Below are positions 1 to 8,123 of a stretch of 15,196 nucleotides of DNA, in pieces. A program made the position numbers and the translations under genes. The stretch's first letter is position 1; each line of letters opens with the position of its first letter. Below the pieces are notes generated by a model, which did no database searches, had not been told where the DNA came from, and saw only the letters and a program-made list of their open reading frames with translations. The stretch spans positions 1-15,196 of the forward strand of contig JAHEHB010000087.1 of assembly GCA_024644775.1 (NCBI GenBank). Reading direction: 5' to 3'. This stretch comes from Deltaproteobacteria bacterium (lineage in GTDB: Bacteria; Desulfobacterota; Desulfobacteria; Desulfobacterales; SURF-15).

Positions 1-1
1 G

Positions 2-310
2 GGGGTTCGCTGCGTATCTGACCGACCTTGGATAACGATTGCTGAAACAGCAGAACTCTCCCTGTCGCTGTCTGCAATGGGAAATCAGTCGCTTTCCGAA
101 ATTACATTTAGCTGGATTTTCGATAGACGATATGAAGATGGATCTTATTGGTGCGGATTTACATTGCCCGAATTTACCGTGTGGCCCGAAGATAGATTAA
201 CTTGGACAAATGCGGCCGTCACAATTGCAGCCGATGGGCTATATCGTTTAACACCCGCCGGCCAACTTTTCCATCATCGTTTCTGGTCGGAACATGACGA
301 CATCCTCTGA
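2..310 (+). CDS. Prenyltransferase/squalene-cyclase-like protein, C-terminal fragment
   Basis: An open frame runs from base 2 with no stop until the TGA at 308-310, so this is the 3' end of a gene that begins before the window; the ATG at 77 is internal. The visible 102 residues contain a DGSYWCGF motif followed by WPEDRLTWTNAAVTIAADGL. This resembles the C-terminal repeat of proteins annotated as prenyltransferase or squalene-oxidase/cyclase-type alpha-alpha toroids, in which a DGSYW segment precedes a WT-A-AVILAADAL segment. The family assignment is from memory of that pattern, without a search. Catalytic residues cannot be judged because most of the protein is missing. It is followed by 222 bases without a gene, so it is probably not in the same transcription unit as hsp20. 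Confidence 0.5.
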   Translation, partial: GVRCVSDRPWITIAETAELSLSLSAMGNQSLSEITFSWIFDRRYEDGSYWCGFTLPEFTVWPEDRLTWTNAAVTIAADGLYRLTPAGQLFHHRFWSEHDDIL

Positions 311-532
311 AACGGGTCTCATCTTACGAGTGTCATGATTAAACCCCCTCTGGTAGAATCGACAGCGAATCTATGTTAAGCATGCCCTTTACCTTGTCAA
401 GAATTGTGCTGATCCCAAATCACCCGATTTGTAGTCTGTCTTTACCTCCAAGATTCCTCTCTTTACAAATGCCATTGTGGGTGTTAGGTTTTCCATAAAA
501 ACACAAAGACCCATAACACCGAGGAGCCGGCG
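311..532 (+). other. Intergenic region upstream of hsp20
   Basis: This stretch between the prenyltransferase-like tail and hsp20 has no convincing ORF. It holds a possible heat-shock promoter (listed separately) and a good GAGGAG ribosome binding site at 521-526, six bases before the hsp20 ATG. I see no CIRCE-type inverted repeat and no clear intrinsic terminator for the upstream gene. Confidence 0.6.
393..420 (+). promoter_or_regulatory. Possible sigma-32-like heat-shock promoter
   Basis: CTTGTCA at 393-399 and CCCAAAT at 414-420 are 14 bases apart. The sigma-32 consensus is roughly CTTGAAA, 11-16 bases, CCCCATnT, so the match is partial in both boxes. Its placement ahead of an Hsp20-Lon pair makes it plausible. 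It would leave a leader of about 105 bases. This is inference from sequence and context. Confidence 0.35.
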
Positions 533-967
533 ATGGATTACATTAAAATTCGATTTGGCGATGATTTTGATCGACTTGATTCAAAAATCGAAGATATATT
601 TCGATCCATGAGTCCGATGTTTTCCCTTTCGGAACGGACCTGGACGCCCCAAATGGATATGTACGATACACCGGATGAAATTGTTATCCGAGCGGAAATT
701 GCAGGGGTAGACAAAGAGAACCTGGAGGTTGAAATCAGCAGCAAAGCCTTAAAATTTTCCGGAAGCAGAAGCGAGCTTCCCTGTCTGGAGAACGCAACTT
801 ACCGACTTGCAGAGATTCAGTACGGAAAGTTTGAGCGCATCCTATATCTTCCTTCACCCGTTGATACGGATAAGGTATCAACATCCCTTACCAACGGATT
901 CCTTGAAATCCGACTTAACAAGCTCCCAAGGGATGTCACACACAAGATACCGATATCAGAAGGATAG
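533..967 (+). CDS. Small heat shock protein, Hsp20/alpha-crystallin family
   Basis: The 144-residue product is the usual size of a bacterial small heat shock protein, an ATP-independent cytoplasmic chaperone that binds unfolding proteins and forms large oligomers. The alpha-crystallin domain spans about residues 38-133. It starts with the typical P-x-x-D-x-Y-D-TPDEIVIRAEIAGVDKENLEVEI pattern and ends with the consensus NGFLEIRL stretch at 121-128. The C-terminal I-x-I oligomerisation motif is present as IPI at 139-141. The ATG at 533 has a GAGGAG Shine-Dalgarno sequence six bases upstream. lon starts 73 bases after the stop with no terminator between, so the two are probably co-transcribed; substrates held by Hsp20 could be passed to Lon. 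Regulation by heat is likely but rests only on the weak promoter candidate at 393-420. Confidence 0.93.
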   Translation: MDYIKIRFGDDFDRLDSKIEDIFRSMSPMFSLSERTWTPQMDMYDTPDEIVIRAEIAGVDKENLEVEISSKALKFSGSRSELPCLENATYRLAEIQYGKFERILYLPSPVDTDKVSTSLTNGFLEIRLNKLPRDVTHKIPISEG

Positions 968-1040
968 ACAACAAATAGAATTATTCGAACCTGTTGATTC
1001 AACAGCGTCTTTAATGTCCCATTAAATTTTGGAGGTTCAA

Positions 1041-3461
1041 ATGCCAGAATCACAACCACCTGTGGAAGTCGCAAAAGAGACACAACCTGATATGCTCCCC
1101 ATATTGCCTCTGTTTGACGCAGTCCTGTTTCCAAAAATGGTGATGCCCCTGGTGGTGATGCAAGGTGATTCTATCCAGCTTGTGGATGAAGCAATGACGA
1201 AAAATCGTATCGTAGGTCTGCTGGTCTCCAAAGAGTCAGCGACCAAAGCGACTTCACAGACACCCGGGCAGTCCCCTGAGTCATTAGACCCAAAGCCTGC
1301 TGCAACCGGGGAAGCGAAAAAGACCGTTCCCGAAAAAGATCTTTTTCAGACTGGTATCAGTGCCGCCATTCTGCGAATGGCAAAAACACCAGATAACCAT
1401 TCTCAATTGTTAGTCCAAGGACTCGGCAGGTTCAAAGTGAAGGATTTTATTACAGGGAAACCCTACCTTCAGGCTCATGTAGAATATTTAAAGGACGAGG
1501 GCGAAAAAGACAAAGAAACAGAAGCGCTGGTTTCCAACTTGATCGGGTTATTCGGTAAGATCGTTGAACTGTCTTCCGGGCTTCCCCAGGAAATTGGTTC
1601 CATGGTGAAAACCATACAAGATCCGGGTATCCTGGCAAATATGGTCGCCTCTACGCTGAATTCCACCGTTGAAGAAAAGCAAAAGATTCTGGAAATCGAT
1701 GATGTCAATACACGTTTAAAAGAAGTTACTCGGCTCGTAAATTATCAGCTCGAAATTCTCGAGCTTGGCCACAAGATACAATCTCAGGTAAAAGGGGATA
1801 TTGATAAACGACAGCGGGAATACTACTTGCGTCAACAGTTGGAGGCCATAAAGGAAGAGCTGGGAGAAAAAGACGAAACGGGTGTTGAGCTGGAGGAATA
1901 TCGGGCAAAGATAAAAGAAAAACATCTTCCTGAAGAGGCGCAAAAAGAAGCCGATCGGGAACTCGGTCGTCTTTCCAAAATGCATCCATCGTCCGCTGAA
2001 TATACGGTAGCGCTGACGTATCTTGATTGGCTGACGACGCTTCCATGGGATGAGAGCACAAAAGATACACTCGATATCAAGAAAGCCCGAAAAGTTCTGG
2101 ACGAAGATCACTATGGATTGGAAAAAGCCAAACGGCGGATTATTGAATTTCTTGCGGTGCGCAAATTAAAACCGGATTCCAAGGGCCCTATTCTCTGCTT
2201 TGCCGGTCCTCCCGGCACAGGCAAAACCTCTTTAGGCCAGTCCATTGCGAGGGCCTTGGGGCGTAAATTCGCCCGAATTTCTTTAGGGGGCGTGCGAGAC
2301 GAAGCAGAAATCAGAGGACACCGCCGCACCTATGTGGGGGCCCTACCCGGCCGAATTATCCAAGGACTTCGTAGAGCGGAATCCAACAACCCTGTTTTTA
2401 TGCTGGATGAAATCGATAAGGTTGGGAGCGATTTTCGAGGAGACCCCTCCTCTGCCCTGCTGGAGGTGCTCGATCCTGAGCAAAATTTTTCTTTTTCAGA
2501 CCACTATCTGGATGTTCCCTTCGATCTATCGAAGGTCATGTTTATCACCACAGCAAATATTCTCGACACCATTCCGCCCGCTTTAAGAGATCGAATGGAG
2601 GTGTTGGAACTTCTTGGTTATACGGAAGACGAAAAGATCAACATTGCAAACCGGTATTTGATCCCCCGACAGCGAAAAGCCCATGGGCTGAAGGCAGAAC
2701 AAATAACGTTTACCAAGGGGGCTGTCAAACAGATCATATCTGAATATACGCGGGAGGCCGGTCTCAGGAACCTGGAACGGGAAATCGCTAATGTCTGCCG
2801 GGGGGTTGCAAGCAAAATCGCCGAAAACGGTACCGATCATGTGACAATCAAAGTCGTAAACATTCCAAAGTATCTGGGCCCGGGTCGTTTCACATATGAG
2901 GCAAAATCAAGAATAGCGACACCGGGTGTTGCAATGGGACTCGCCTGGACGCAGTCCGGAGGCGAGCTTCTCTTTATCGAGGCAACCGCCATGAAAGGTA
3001 ATAAAGGTCTTACGCTCACCGGTCAACTTGGGGATGTGATGAAAGAGTCTGCAACCGCAGCGTTGAGTTTTATCCGCGCGAACGCGACATCATTGGGAAT
3101 TGAGGAAAATTTTTTTGATAACTGCGATATCCACATTCATGTTCCGGCCGGCGCCATTCCAAAAGACGGACCCTCTGCCGGTGTTACCATGTTGACAGCC
3201 CTAACCTCATTACTCACCCATAGCACCATACAAAAAGACATGGCAATGACCGGTGAAATTACCCTGAGAGGTCAGGTATTACCTGTGGGAGGAATAAAAG
3301 AAAAAATGCTTGCCGCTCATCGGGCGGGAATAAAATCGGTGATCCTGCCAAAATGGAATGAAAAAGATCTTATGGATATTCCCAAAAAGGTTCAAAAAGA
3401 TATAGAATTCAACTTTGTTGACAAAATGATGGACGTCTTAAAAATCGCGCTGCCCAAATAA
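1041..3461 (+). CDS. lon: ATP-dependent protease La (Lon)
   Basis: This cytoplasmic AAA+ serine protease degrades damaged and regulatory proteins. The start is the ATG at 1041, which has GGAGG at 1031-1035. A TTG at 1029 in the same frame overlaps that ribosome binding site and is rejected. The product is 806 residues, a normal LonA length (E. coli has 784). The N-terminal substrate-binding domain begins near PILPLFDAVLFPKMVMPL. Walker A is GPPGTGKT at 389-396, and Walker B ends in LDEIDK with D456-E457. The protease domain has PKDGPSAG with catalytic Ser712 and GGIKEK with catalytic Lys755; their 43-residue spacing equals that of E. coli Ser679/Lys722. An unusual Ser/Thr/Pro/Lys-rich insertion occupies about residues 65-100 of the N-domain. 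It lies downstream of hsp20 and 39 bases upstream of rlpA. Confidence 0.98.
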   Translation: MPESQPPVEVAKETQPDMLPILPLFDAVLFPKMVMPLVVMQGDSIQLVDEAMTKNRIVGLLVSKESATKATSQTPGQSPESLDPKPAATGEAKKTVPEKDLFQTGISAAILRMAKTPDNHSQLLVQGLGRFKVKDFITGKPYLQAHVEYLKDEGEKDKETEALVSNLIGLFGKIVELSSGLPQEIGSMVKTIQDPGILANMVASTLNSTVEEKQKILEIDDVNTRLKEVTRLVNYQLEILELGHKIQSQVKGDIDKRQREYYLRQQLEAIKEELGEKDETGVELEEYRAKIKEKHLPEEAQKEADRELGRLSKMHPSSAEYTVALTYLDWLTTLPWDESTKDTLDIKKARKVLDEDHYGLEKAKRRIIEFLAVRKLKPDSKGPILCFAGPPGTGKTSLGQSIARALGRKFARISLGGVRDEAEIRGHRRTYVGALPGRIIQGLRRAESNNPVFMLDEIDKVGSDFRGDPSSALLEVLDPEQNFSFSDHYLDVPFDLSKVMFITTANILDTIPPALRDRMEVLELLGYTEDEKINIANRYLIPRQRKAHGLKAEQITFTKGAVKQIISEYTREAGLRNLEREIANVCRGVASKIAENGTDHVTIKVVNIPKYLGPGRFTYEAKSRIATPGVAMGLAWTQSGGELLFIEATAMKGNKGLTLTGQLGDVMKESATAALSFIRANATSLGIEENFFDNCDIHIHVPAGAIPKDGPSAGVTMLTALTSLLTHSTIQKDMAMTGEITLRGQVLPVGGIKEKMLAAHRAGIKSVILPKWNEKDLMDIPKKVQKDIEFNFVDKMMDVLKIALPK

Positions 3462-3500
3462 TGTTCTCGGAAAACCTATTCGCAGATTTAAGCAATAAAT

Positions 3501-4304
3501 ATGATGGTTGATAACAACCCCGACGTTGGGACAATTCGAGAATCGCTCTTTCCGAAGATATTCCACCAGCTAAAAAAGCGGTATCGGATTATTTATTTTT
3601 GCGGTCTAATTTTGTCTTTTTTCGTAAGCTGCTCTAAAGACATCCCTCCGACGAGACCCTCTCATCACTATCCAAAACCTTACAAAGTCCTCGGAAAATG
3701 GTATCAACCCCTACCGGACGCAAAGGGCTTCAAGCAACGGGGGGTCGCTTCTTGGTATGGAAAAAAATTTCATGGGCGAAAGACGTCCAATGGTGAAATC
3801 TATGATATGTACGCCATGACCGCCGCTCACAAAACGTTGCCGTTGGGTACCTACGTTCAAGTTCGCAATCTTGAAAATAACAAAACGATTGACGTCAGAA
3901 TAAACGACCGGGGTCCGTTCGTTCGAGGACGGGTTGTCGATTTATCGTATACCGCTGCCAAAAAAATCGATATCGTCGGACCCGGAACCGCACCGGTTGA
4001 AGTAATCGCACTGGGGGTTGCCGGCCCTGCCAAGGGATCCCGGAGATCCTATATGCCAGTCGATTATTATTCCGGAAATTTTACGATTCAAGTCGGTTCT
4101 TTTGGAAACCGCAAGAATGCAGAAAGACTAAAAGAGCAATTGGATAAAAAATATAATAATGTTCATATTACGACATTTGATTCAGGATCCGGTATTTATC
4201 ACCGGGTACGGATTGGAAAGTTTTCAGATCTAAAAAAGGTAGAAGAAAACGAATCGTTTCTCATTCAAAACGGATTTCCGGATGCGTTTGCAGTCGCCGA
4301 ATGA
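3501..4304 (+). CDS. rlpA: RlpA-like lytic transglycosylase lipoprotein with SPOR domain
   Basis: The 267-residue protein fits RlpA, an outer-membrane lipoprotein that cleaves stem-peptide-free peptidoglycan at the division site. Residues 27-43 form a basic then hydrophobic signal segment ending in FFVSC, so Cys44 is the likely lipidated residue. The double-psi beta-barrel domain covers about 80-172 and contains GVASWYGKKFHG, then TSNGEIYDMYAMTAAHKTLPLG, then VRINDRGPF; Glu99, Asp102, His110 and Asp136 match the family's conserved polar residues. A SPOR domain at about 193-267 (FTIQVGSFGNRKNAERL) should bind denuded glycan strands. The ATG at 3501 lacks a clear Shine-Dalgarno sequence and gives a rather long 26-residue n-region. 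No better in-frame start exists, and translation may be coupled to lon 39 bases upstream. gmhB follows after 21 bases. Confidence 0.93.
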   Translation: MMVDNNPDVGTIRESLFPKIFHQLKKRYRIIYFCGLILSFFVSCSKDIPPTRPSHHYPKPYKVLGKWYQPLPDAKGFKQRGVASWYGKKFHGRKTSNGEIYDMYAMTAAHKTLPLGTYVQVRNLENNKTIDVRINDRGPFVRGRVVDLSYTAAKKIDIVGPGTAPVEVIALGVAGPAKGSRRSYMPVDYYSGNFTIQVGSFGNRKNAERLKEQLDKKYNNVHITTFDSGSGIYHRVRIGKFSDLKKVEENESFLIQNGFPDAFAVAE

Positions 4305-4325
4305 TCGTTTTAAACAGGATTTCAT

Positions 4326-4904
4326 ATGTTGACTAAAGTCGCTTTCTTAGACCGGGACGGGGTGATTAATCAAGATTCGCCGAACTATATCAGAAATTGG
4401 TCAGAGTTTCATTTCATACCGGGGAGCCTCGAGGCGTTAAAGCATCTGAAAAACTCTGGATTCACGATCATCCTTATCACGAACCAATCCGGAGTTCATC
4501 GAAACCTGGTGTCTCAAGCGAGTCTTGATGAAATACACACCAATATGCAGCATGATGTAGCTGCAAACGGAGGTAGGATAGAAGGCATTTATTTTTGCCC
4601 CCATCGCCCGGAAGAAAATTGCGATTGCCGAAAACCAAAGCCGGGAATGATTCTTCAGGCTCAGCAGCAATATCGGATCGATCTGTCCACCGCCTACATG
4701 GTGGGCGACAGTGTTAAAGATATTGAATGTGCCTGGAATGCCGCGTGTGGTTTTGCCGTTTTAGTCAGAACCGGCAATGGCTCGGAAGCCGAAAAGATTC
4801 TTTTGGAAAGGGAAACCCCTCCAGGCTACGTGGCTGAGAATTTAATGGATGCCGCTGGGTGGATTATCGCCCACCATCATCGGTTCACGATGCCCCATTC
4901 TTGA
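4326..4904 (+). CDS. gmhB: D-glycero-D-manno-heptose 1,7-bisphosphate 7-phosphatase (HAD family)
   Basis: GmhB removes the 7-phosphate from heptose 1,7-bisphosphate in the cytoplasm, a step towards ADP-heptose for the lipopolysaccharide core. The 192-residue length is typical. HAD motif I is FLDRDGVIN with nucleophile Asp9 and acid Asp11. Motif II is the ITNQSG stretch (Thr52-Asn53). A zinc-binding loop has Cys91, His93, Cys99 and Cys101 in CPHRPEENCDC. RKPKPG supplies the motif III lysine, and MVGDSVKDIE gives Asp128 and Asp132 of motif IV. The zinc loop separates GmhB and histidinol-phosphatase relatives from other HAD enzymes; a histidinol-phosphatase role cannot be excluded. A short AGGA lies before the ATG. 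It is probably in one unit with rlpA. A sugar-phosphate mutase gene converges from the other side. Confidence 0.9.
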   Translation: MLTKVAFLDRDGVINQDSPNYIRNWSEFHFIPGSLEALKHLKNSGFTIILITNQSGVHRNLVSQASLDEIHTNMQHDVAANGGRIEGIYFCPHRPEENCDCRKPKPGMILQAQQQYRIDLSTAYMVGDSVKDIECAWNAACGFAVLVRTGNGSEAEKILLERETPPGYVAENLMDAAGWIIAHHHRFTMPHS

Positions 4905-4908
4905 TGGT

Positions 4909-4943
4909 CTCGCAAAAAGATAGAAAGGTGACCTTTTTACGAG
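4909..4943 (+). terminator. Hairpin downstream of gmhB
   Basis: CTCGCAAAAAG at 4909-4919 and CTTTTTACGAG at 4933-4943 form an 11-bp stem with one mismatch and a 13-base loop, starting five bases after the gmhB stop. The downstream sequence is T-rich (AGTGTTTTGTATT) but has no clean T tract, so terminator activity is inferred. Its right arm overlaps the start of the composite repeat at 4930-5070. Confidence 0.4.
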
Positions 4944-5070
4944 AGTGTTTTGTATTGGGTGTTTGGTGTTTAGAATTCTAACAGACTGATATTACGTCAT
5001 ATAATTTAAACAAAATACGAAATACGAAACACTAAACACTTGATGAATTCGGCTTTTTACGAATTCATCA
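4930..5070 (-). repeat. Composite palindromic repeat, copy A
   Basis: This is one of three copies (others at 6541-6667 and 8566-8696). From the plus strand it reads GACCTTTTTAC, then a T/G-rich arm containing GTGTTTTGTATT, a variable centre, an A-rich arm containing GAAACACTAAACACT, and a perfect hairpin TTGATGAATTCG / CGAATTCATCAA (12 bp, 8-base loop, 5040-5071). The two outer arms are imperfect inverted repeats of each other. The right end lies three bases from the stop codon of the minus-strand mutase gene. On the minus strand the hairpin is followed by a T-rich run, so it could terminate that gene's transcript. Confidence 0.85.
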
Positions 5071-5073
5071 ATC

Positions 5074-6426
5074 TTACATTCCCTTTTGAATATCAGCAAG
5101 CGTAGACTCCACATGATCTCGGATTTCTTTAAGCCGCTCTTCGGACAGGGCTTCAAACCGAAGCACCAGCGCCGGTTGTGTATTTGAGGCTCGAACCAGC
5201 CCCCATCCGTCATCAAACAAAACACGTGCACCATCGATATCGATCACTGTGTTGTTCTTCTGAAAGTATTCGGTTACGTTTGTTACGACGTTAAATTTTA
5301 TCTCATCCGGACACTCGACTCGAATTTCAGGCGTGGAATAGGTTTTGGGTACATCCGATAATAGGTCCGTTATATCCTTTCCGGTGTTGGCGATAATCTC
5401 AAGGAGCCGACACGATGCATAAATGGCATCGTCGTACCCGAAGTATCGATCCGCAAAGAACATGTGGCCGCTCATTTCACCGGCCAATTCGGCCTTTTCT
5501 TCCTTCATTTTCTTCTTTATGAGAGAATGTCCGGTCTTCCACATAATCGCCCGGCCACCGTTTTTTTCGATATCATCATACATGGTTTGTGAGCATTTTA
5601 CCTCGGATATGAAGGTTGCACCCGGTTTTCTTGCAAGTATTTCTCTTGCAAATATGATAAGGAGCTTGTCACCGAAAACAATGTTGCCGTTTTTGTCCAC
5701 GACACCGATGCGATCACCGTCTCCGTCATAGCCAATTCCAAGATCAAGCCCATTTTCCGTCACCAGGGTAATGAGATCCTTCATGTTTTTTAAAACCGTT
5801 GGATCGGCTTCATGATTGGGAAACGTACCGTCCATCTCGCAATAGATATCGCTAACCTTGCAATTAAGATTTTTCAAGATCGGCACTGCGATCACTCCGG
5901 CCGTACCGTTTCCAGCATCGACCCCGACTTTGATGGGTCGATTGATCTTAATATTGTTTTCTACAAATTCTTTATAGGGCGTAATTACATCTGCCGAGGA
6001 TAACGAGCCGCCGCCCCGGTCGTAGCGCTTGCCGTCGATTATCCGGCGAATTTCCTGAATACCGGAACCGTGGATCGAATCGAGTCCGATGCAAAGCTTA
6101 AATCCATTATATTCTGGGGGGTTATGACTGGCAGTGACCATGACGCCCCCTTCTTTTTTAAGGTGCTCAATTGAGAAATAGAACACCGGGGTGGGACATA
6201 TCCCCAGATCTACGACATCACATCCGGTGGAAAGGAGCCCTTCCATGACTTTCTCAGCATAATTATCGGAAGTTGTTCTACAATCCCTTCCGACGGTAAG
6301 CTTTGAATGACCACGCTGTATGAGATACGTACCGACCGCTTTTCCAATTTCTATCACCTCCGCTTCCGTCATATCCGTACCAGCGACACCCCTGATGTCA
6401 TATTCTCTAAAAATAGCCGGATTCAT
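5074..6426 (-). CDS. Phosphomannomutase/phosphoglucomutase (alpha-D-phosphohexomutase family)
   Basis: The 450-residue cytoplasmic enzyme interconverts hexose 1- and 6-phosphates through a phosphoserine intermediate. It matches the AlgC/ManB-like branch in length and motifs. The active-site loop TASHNPPEYNGFK has Ser100. The metal-binding loop GYDGDGDRIG has Asp234, Asp236 and Asp238. The sugar-binding loop is GEMSGH at 316-321, and the phosphate-binding loop RASNTQPALVLRFEA starts at 412. Mannose versus glucose preference cannot be read from sequence. The ATG at 6426 has GGGGAA about six bases upstream on the minus strand. The product could feed lipopolysaccharide or exopolysaccharide, in line with gmhB opposite. 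The gene ends three bases from repeat copy A, and its upstream region holds a tandem repeat and a GC-rich hairpin. Confidence 0.93.
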   Translation of the reverse strand: MNPAIFREYDIRGVAGTDMTEAEVIEIGKAVGTYLIQRGHSKLTVGRDCRTTSDNYAEKVMEGLLSTGCDVVDLGICPTPVFYFSIEHLKKEGGVMVTASHNPPEYNGFKLCIGLDSIHGSGIQEIRRIIDGKRYDRGGGSLSSADVITPYKEFVENNIKINRPIKVGVDAGNGTAGVIAVPILKNLNCKVSDIYCEMDGTFPNHEADPTVLKNMKDLITLVTENGLDLGIGYDGDGDRIGVVDKNGNIVFGDKLLIIFAREILARKPGATFISEVKCSQTMYDDIEKNGGRAIMWKTGHSLIKKKMKEEKAELAGEMSGHMFFADRYFGYDDAIYASCRLLEIIANTGKDITDLLSDVPKTYSTPEIRVECPDEIKFNVVTNVTEYFQKNNTVIDIDGARVLFDDGWGLVRASNTQPALVLRFEALSEERLKEIRDHVESTLADIQKGM

Positions 6427-6475
6427 CGTATTCCCCTTTCCAGTTTTGTTTGCTATCGTTCCATTTATAAAATTG

Positions 6476-6536
6476 ATCCGCCCAAGGCGGACCTCCGGCG
6501 GATTACTTTAGTTCACTTTAATTCATTTTAGCTCAC
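6476..6536. repeat. GC-rich hairpin plus three 10-nt tandem units upstream of the mutase gene
   Basis: TCCGCC CAA GGCGGA at 6477-6491 is a perfect 6-bp hairpin, and a second GGCGGAT at 6497-6503 can pair instead with ATCCGCC at 6476-6482. Directly after come three 10-base units: TTTAGTTCAC (6507-6516), TTTAATTCAT (6517-6526) and TTTAGCTCAC (6527-6536). The block lies 50-110 bases upstream of the mutase start and directly abuts repeat copy B. It could be a regulatory leader or another repeat family; only the structure is seen. Confidence 0.6.
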
Positions 6537-6540
6537 TTAT

Positions 6541-6667
6541 TACAAGAGTGTTTTGTATTTGGTGTTTAGTATTCTCACAAACTGACATTACCCCATTTAT
6601 TTTAAACATAATACTAAATACAAAACACTAAACACTTGATGAATTCGGCTTTTTACGAATTCATCAA
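6541..6667 (-). repeat. Composite palindromic repeat, copy B
   Basis: This is the second copy of the family at 4930-5070. The outer arms at 6546-6572 and 6609-6635 pair at about 23 of 27 positions, and the terminal hairpin TTGATGAATTCG / CGAATTCATCAA occupies 6636-6667. The right end is two bases from the rtcB stop at 6670, and orientation is the same as copies A and C. It lacks the leading GACCTTTTTA seen in A and C. On the minus strand it would lie at the 3' end of the rtcB transcript. Confidence 0.85.
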
Positions 6668-6669
6668 AA

Positions 6670-8109
6670 TCATCCCTTAACGACCCCGATCGGTCGTAAT
6701 TTCGCTACTTTTTTGGATATCCCCGCCCCATGAACGACATCAACCACTTCGGTAACATCTTTGTATGCTTCAGGCATTTCTTCCGCCAAAGTGGACCGGC
6801 CGGTCCACTTCACGAGAATTCCTCGATCTTCCAGTTCCCGATGAATGGCCCTGCCCTTACTCTTCTTTTTTGCCGCCTTCCGGCTTAGTACCCGGCCGGC
6901 GCCATGACAGGTGGAACCGAATGTTTCCTCCATGGCTTTATCGGTTCCAACCAGTACATATGATGATGTCCCCATATCCCCCGGGATGAGAATGGGTTGA
7001 CCGACGGGGCGGTATTTTTCGCTGACAACACGGTGACCCGGTGGAAAAGAGCGGGTGGCCCCCTTTCGATGGACACAGACGGTCATTTGTTTTCCGTCGA
7101 CCGAATGGTCCTCTTTTTTGGCGATATTATGACAGACATCATAAAGGAGATCCATTTGGAGATCACGAGGACCGATCCGAAACACGTTTTGAAAAACGTC
7201 TCGGGACTTATGAAGTAAAATTTGTCGATTGGCCCAGGCATAATTTGCAGCGCAGGCCATTGCACTTAAATAACGCTGGCCCTCTTTGGATTGTATCCAC
7301 GCGCAGGCGAGCTGCCGATCCGGCAGCTCGATGCCGATGGTTTTCACATGTTTGGTCATAAAGGCCAAAAAATCATCACACACCTGATAACCAAGCCCTC
7401 TCGATCCTGTATGAAGCATGAGGGTGATTTGTCCTTTACGAAGTCCGAATACATCCGCTGTTTTTGATTCATAAATCTCTTCCACGACACCGATTTCAAG
7501 AAAATGATTTCCGGATCCAAGGGTGCCCAGTTGCCGATGACCCCTCTCCAGCGCTCTTTGGCTTATAACTCCAGGATCCGCATCGGGAAGACAGCCGCCG
7601 TCTTCAGTGTGATCGATGTCGGTATCTTCACCAAAACCTTGTCTCAAGGCCCATAAACTTCCTTGCGTTAACACTTTTTTGGCTTCCTTATTCGAAAGCT
7701 TAACAGACCCGGTGGACCCCAAACCCGATGGAATGTTTTGGTAAAGTACGTTGACAAGATCCGAAAGTTTGGGTCGCACCTCCTCTTCCGTTAGAGATGT
7801 GGTGGCAAGACGCACGCCGCAATTGATATCATATCCGACACCGCCCGGTGATACGACCCCGGATTCCCAGTCGAATGCTGCCACACCACCGATGGGAAAA
7901 CCATAACCCCAATGAATATCGGGCATTGCAAAGGATGCCTTCACAATACCGGGTAATGTCGCAACATTGGAAACCTGCTTTAAGGGTTCCTTTTGATCAG
8001 CCGACCTTAGCATCGACTCGCTGCAAAAAACCCGCCCGGGAACTCGCATGGAACCGGATTTCGGCAGATCCCAGCAATATTCATTTATTTTCTTCAGCTG
8101 ACTTGTCAT
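6670..8109 (-). CDS. rtcB: RNA-splicing ligase RtcB
   Basis: RtcB joins RNA 3'-phosphate or 2',3'-cyclic phosphate ends to 5'-OH ends using GTP and Mn2+; in bacteria it is linked to RNA repair. The 479-residue length is close to the archaeal Pyrococcus enzyme (481) rather than the shorter E. coli form. The metal ligands fall at nearly the same numbers: Asp94 and Cys97 in GGVGYDINCGVR, His202 in GTLGSGNHFLEI, His233 in HTGSRGLGYQV, and His328. The guanylated histidine is His402 in STCHGAGRVLSR, and Lys478 near the C-terminus matches the GMP-contacting lysine. The ATG at 8109 has only a weak GGAA upstream. The archease gene ends 14 bases before it, so the two are very likely one operon. Confidence 0.97.
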   Translation of the reverse strand: MTSQLKKINEYCWDLPKSGSMRVPGRVFCSESMLRSADQKEPLKQVSNVATLPGIVKASFAMPDIHWGYGFPIGGVAAFDWESGVVSPGGVGYDINCGVRLATTSLTEEEVRPKLSDLVNVLYQNIPSGLGSTGSVKLSNKEAKKVLTQGSLWALRQGFGEDTDIDHTEDGGCLPDADPGVISQRALERGHRQLGTLGSGNHFLEIGVVEEIYESKTADVFGLRKGQITLMLHTGSRGLGYQVCDDFLAFMTKHVKTIGIELPDRQLACAWIQSKEGQRYLSAMACAANYAWANRQILLHKSRDVFQNVFRIGPRDLQMDLLYDVCHNIAKKEDHSVDGKQMTVCVHRKGATRSFPPGHRVVSEKYRPVGQPILIPGDMGTSSYVLVGTDKAMEETFGSTCHGAGRVLSRKAAKKKSKGRAIHRELEDRGILVKWTGRSTLAEEMPEAYKDVTEVVDVVHGAGISKKVAKLRPIGVVKG

Positions 8110-8123
8110 TTTTCAGATTCCAT

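Noticed and set aside
1029..1040. TTG at 1029 as the lon start
   Set aside because: It overlaps the GGAGG that serves the ATG at 1041, which has ideal spacing.
1716..2111. Long antisense frames within lon
   Set aside because: They overlap a well-conserved coding gene and have no recognisable motifs, so they are chance frames.
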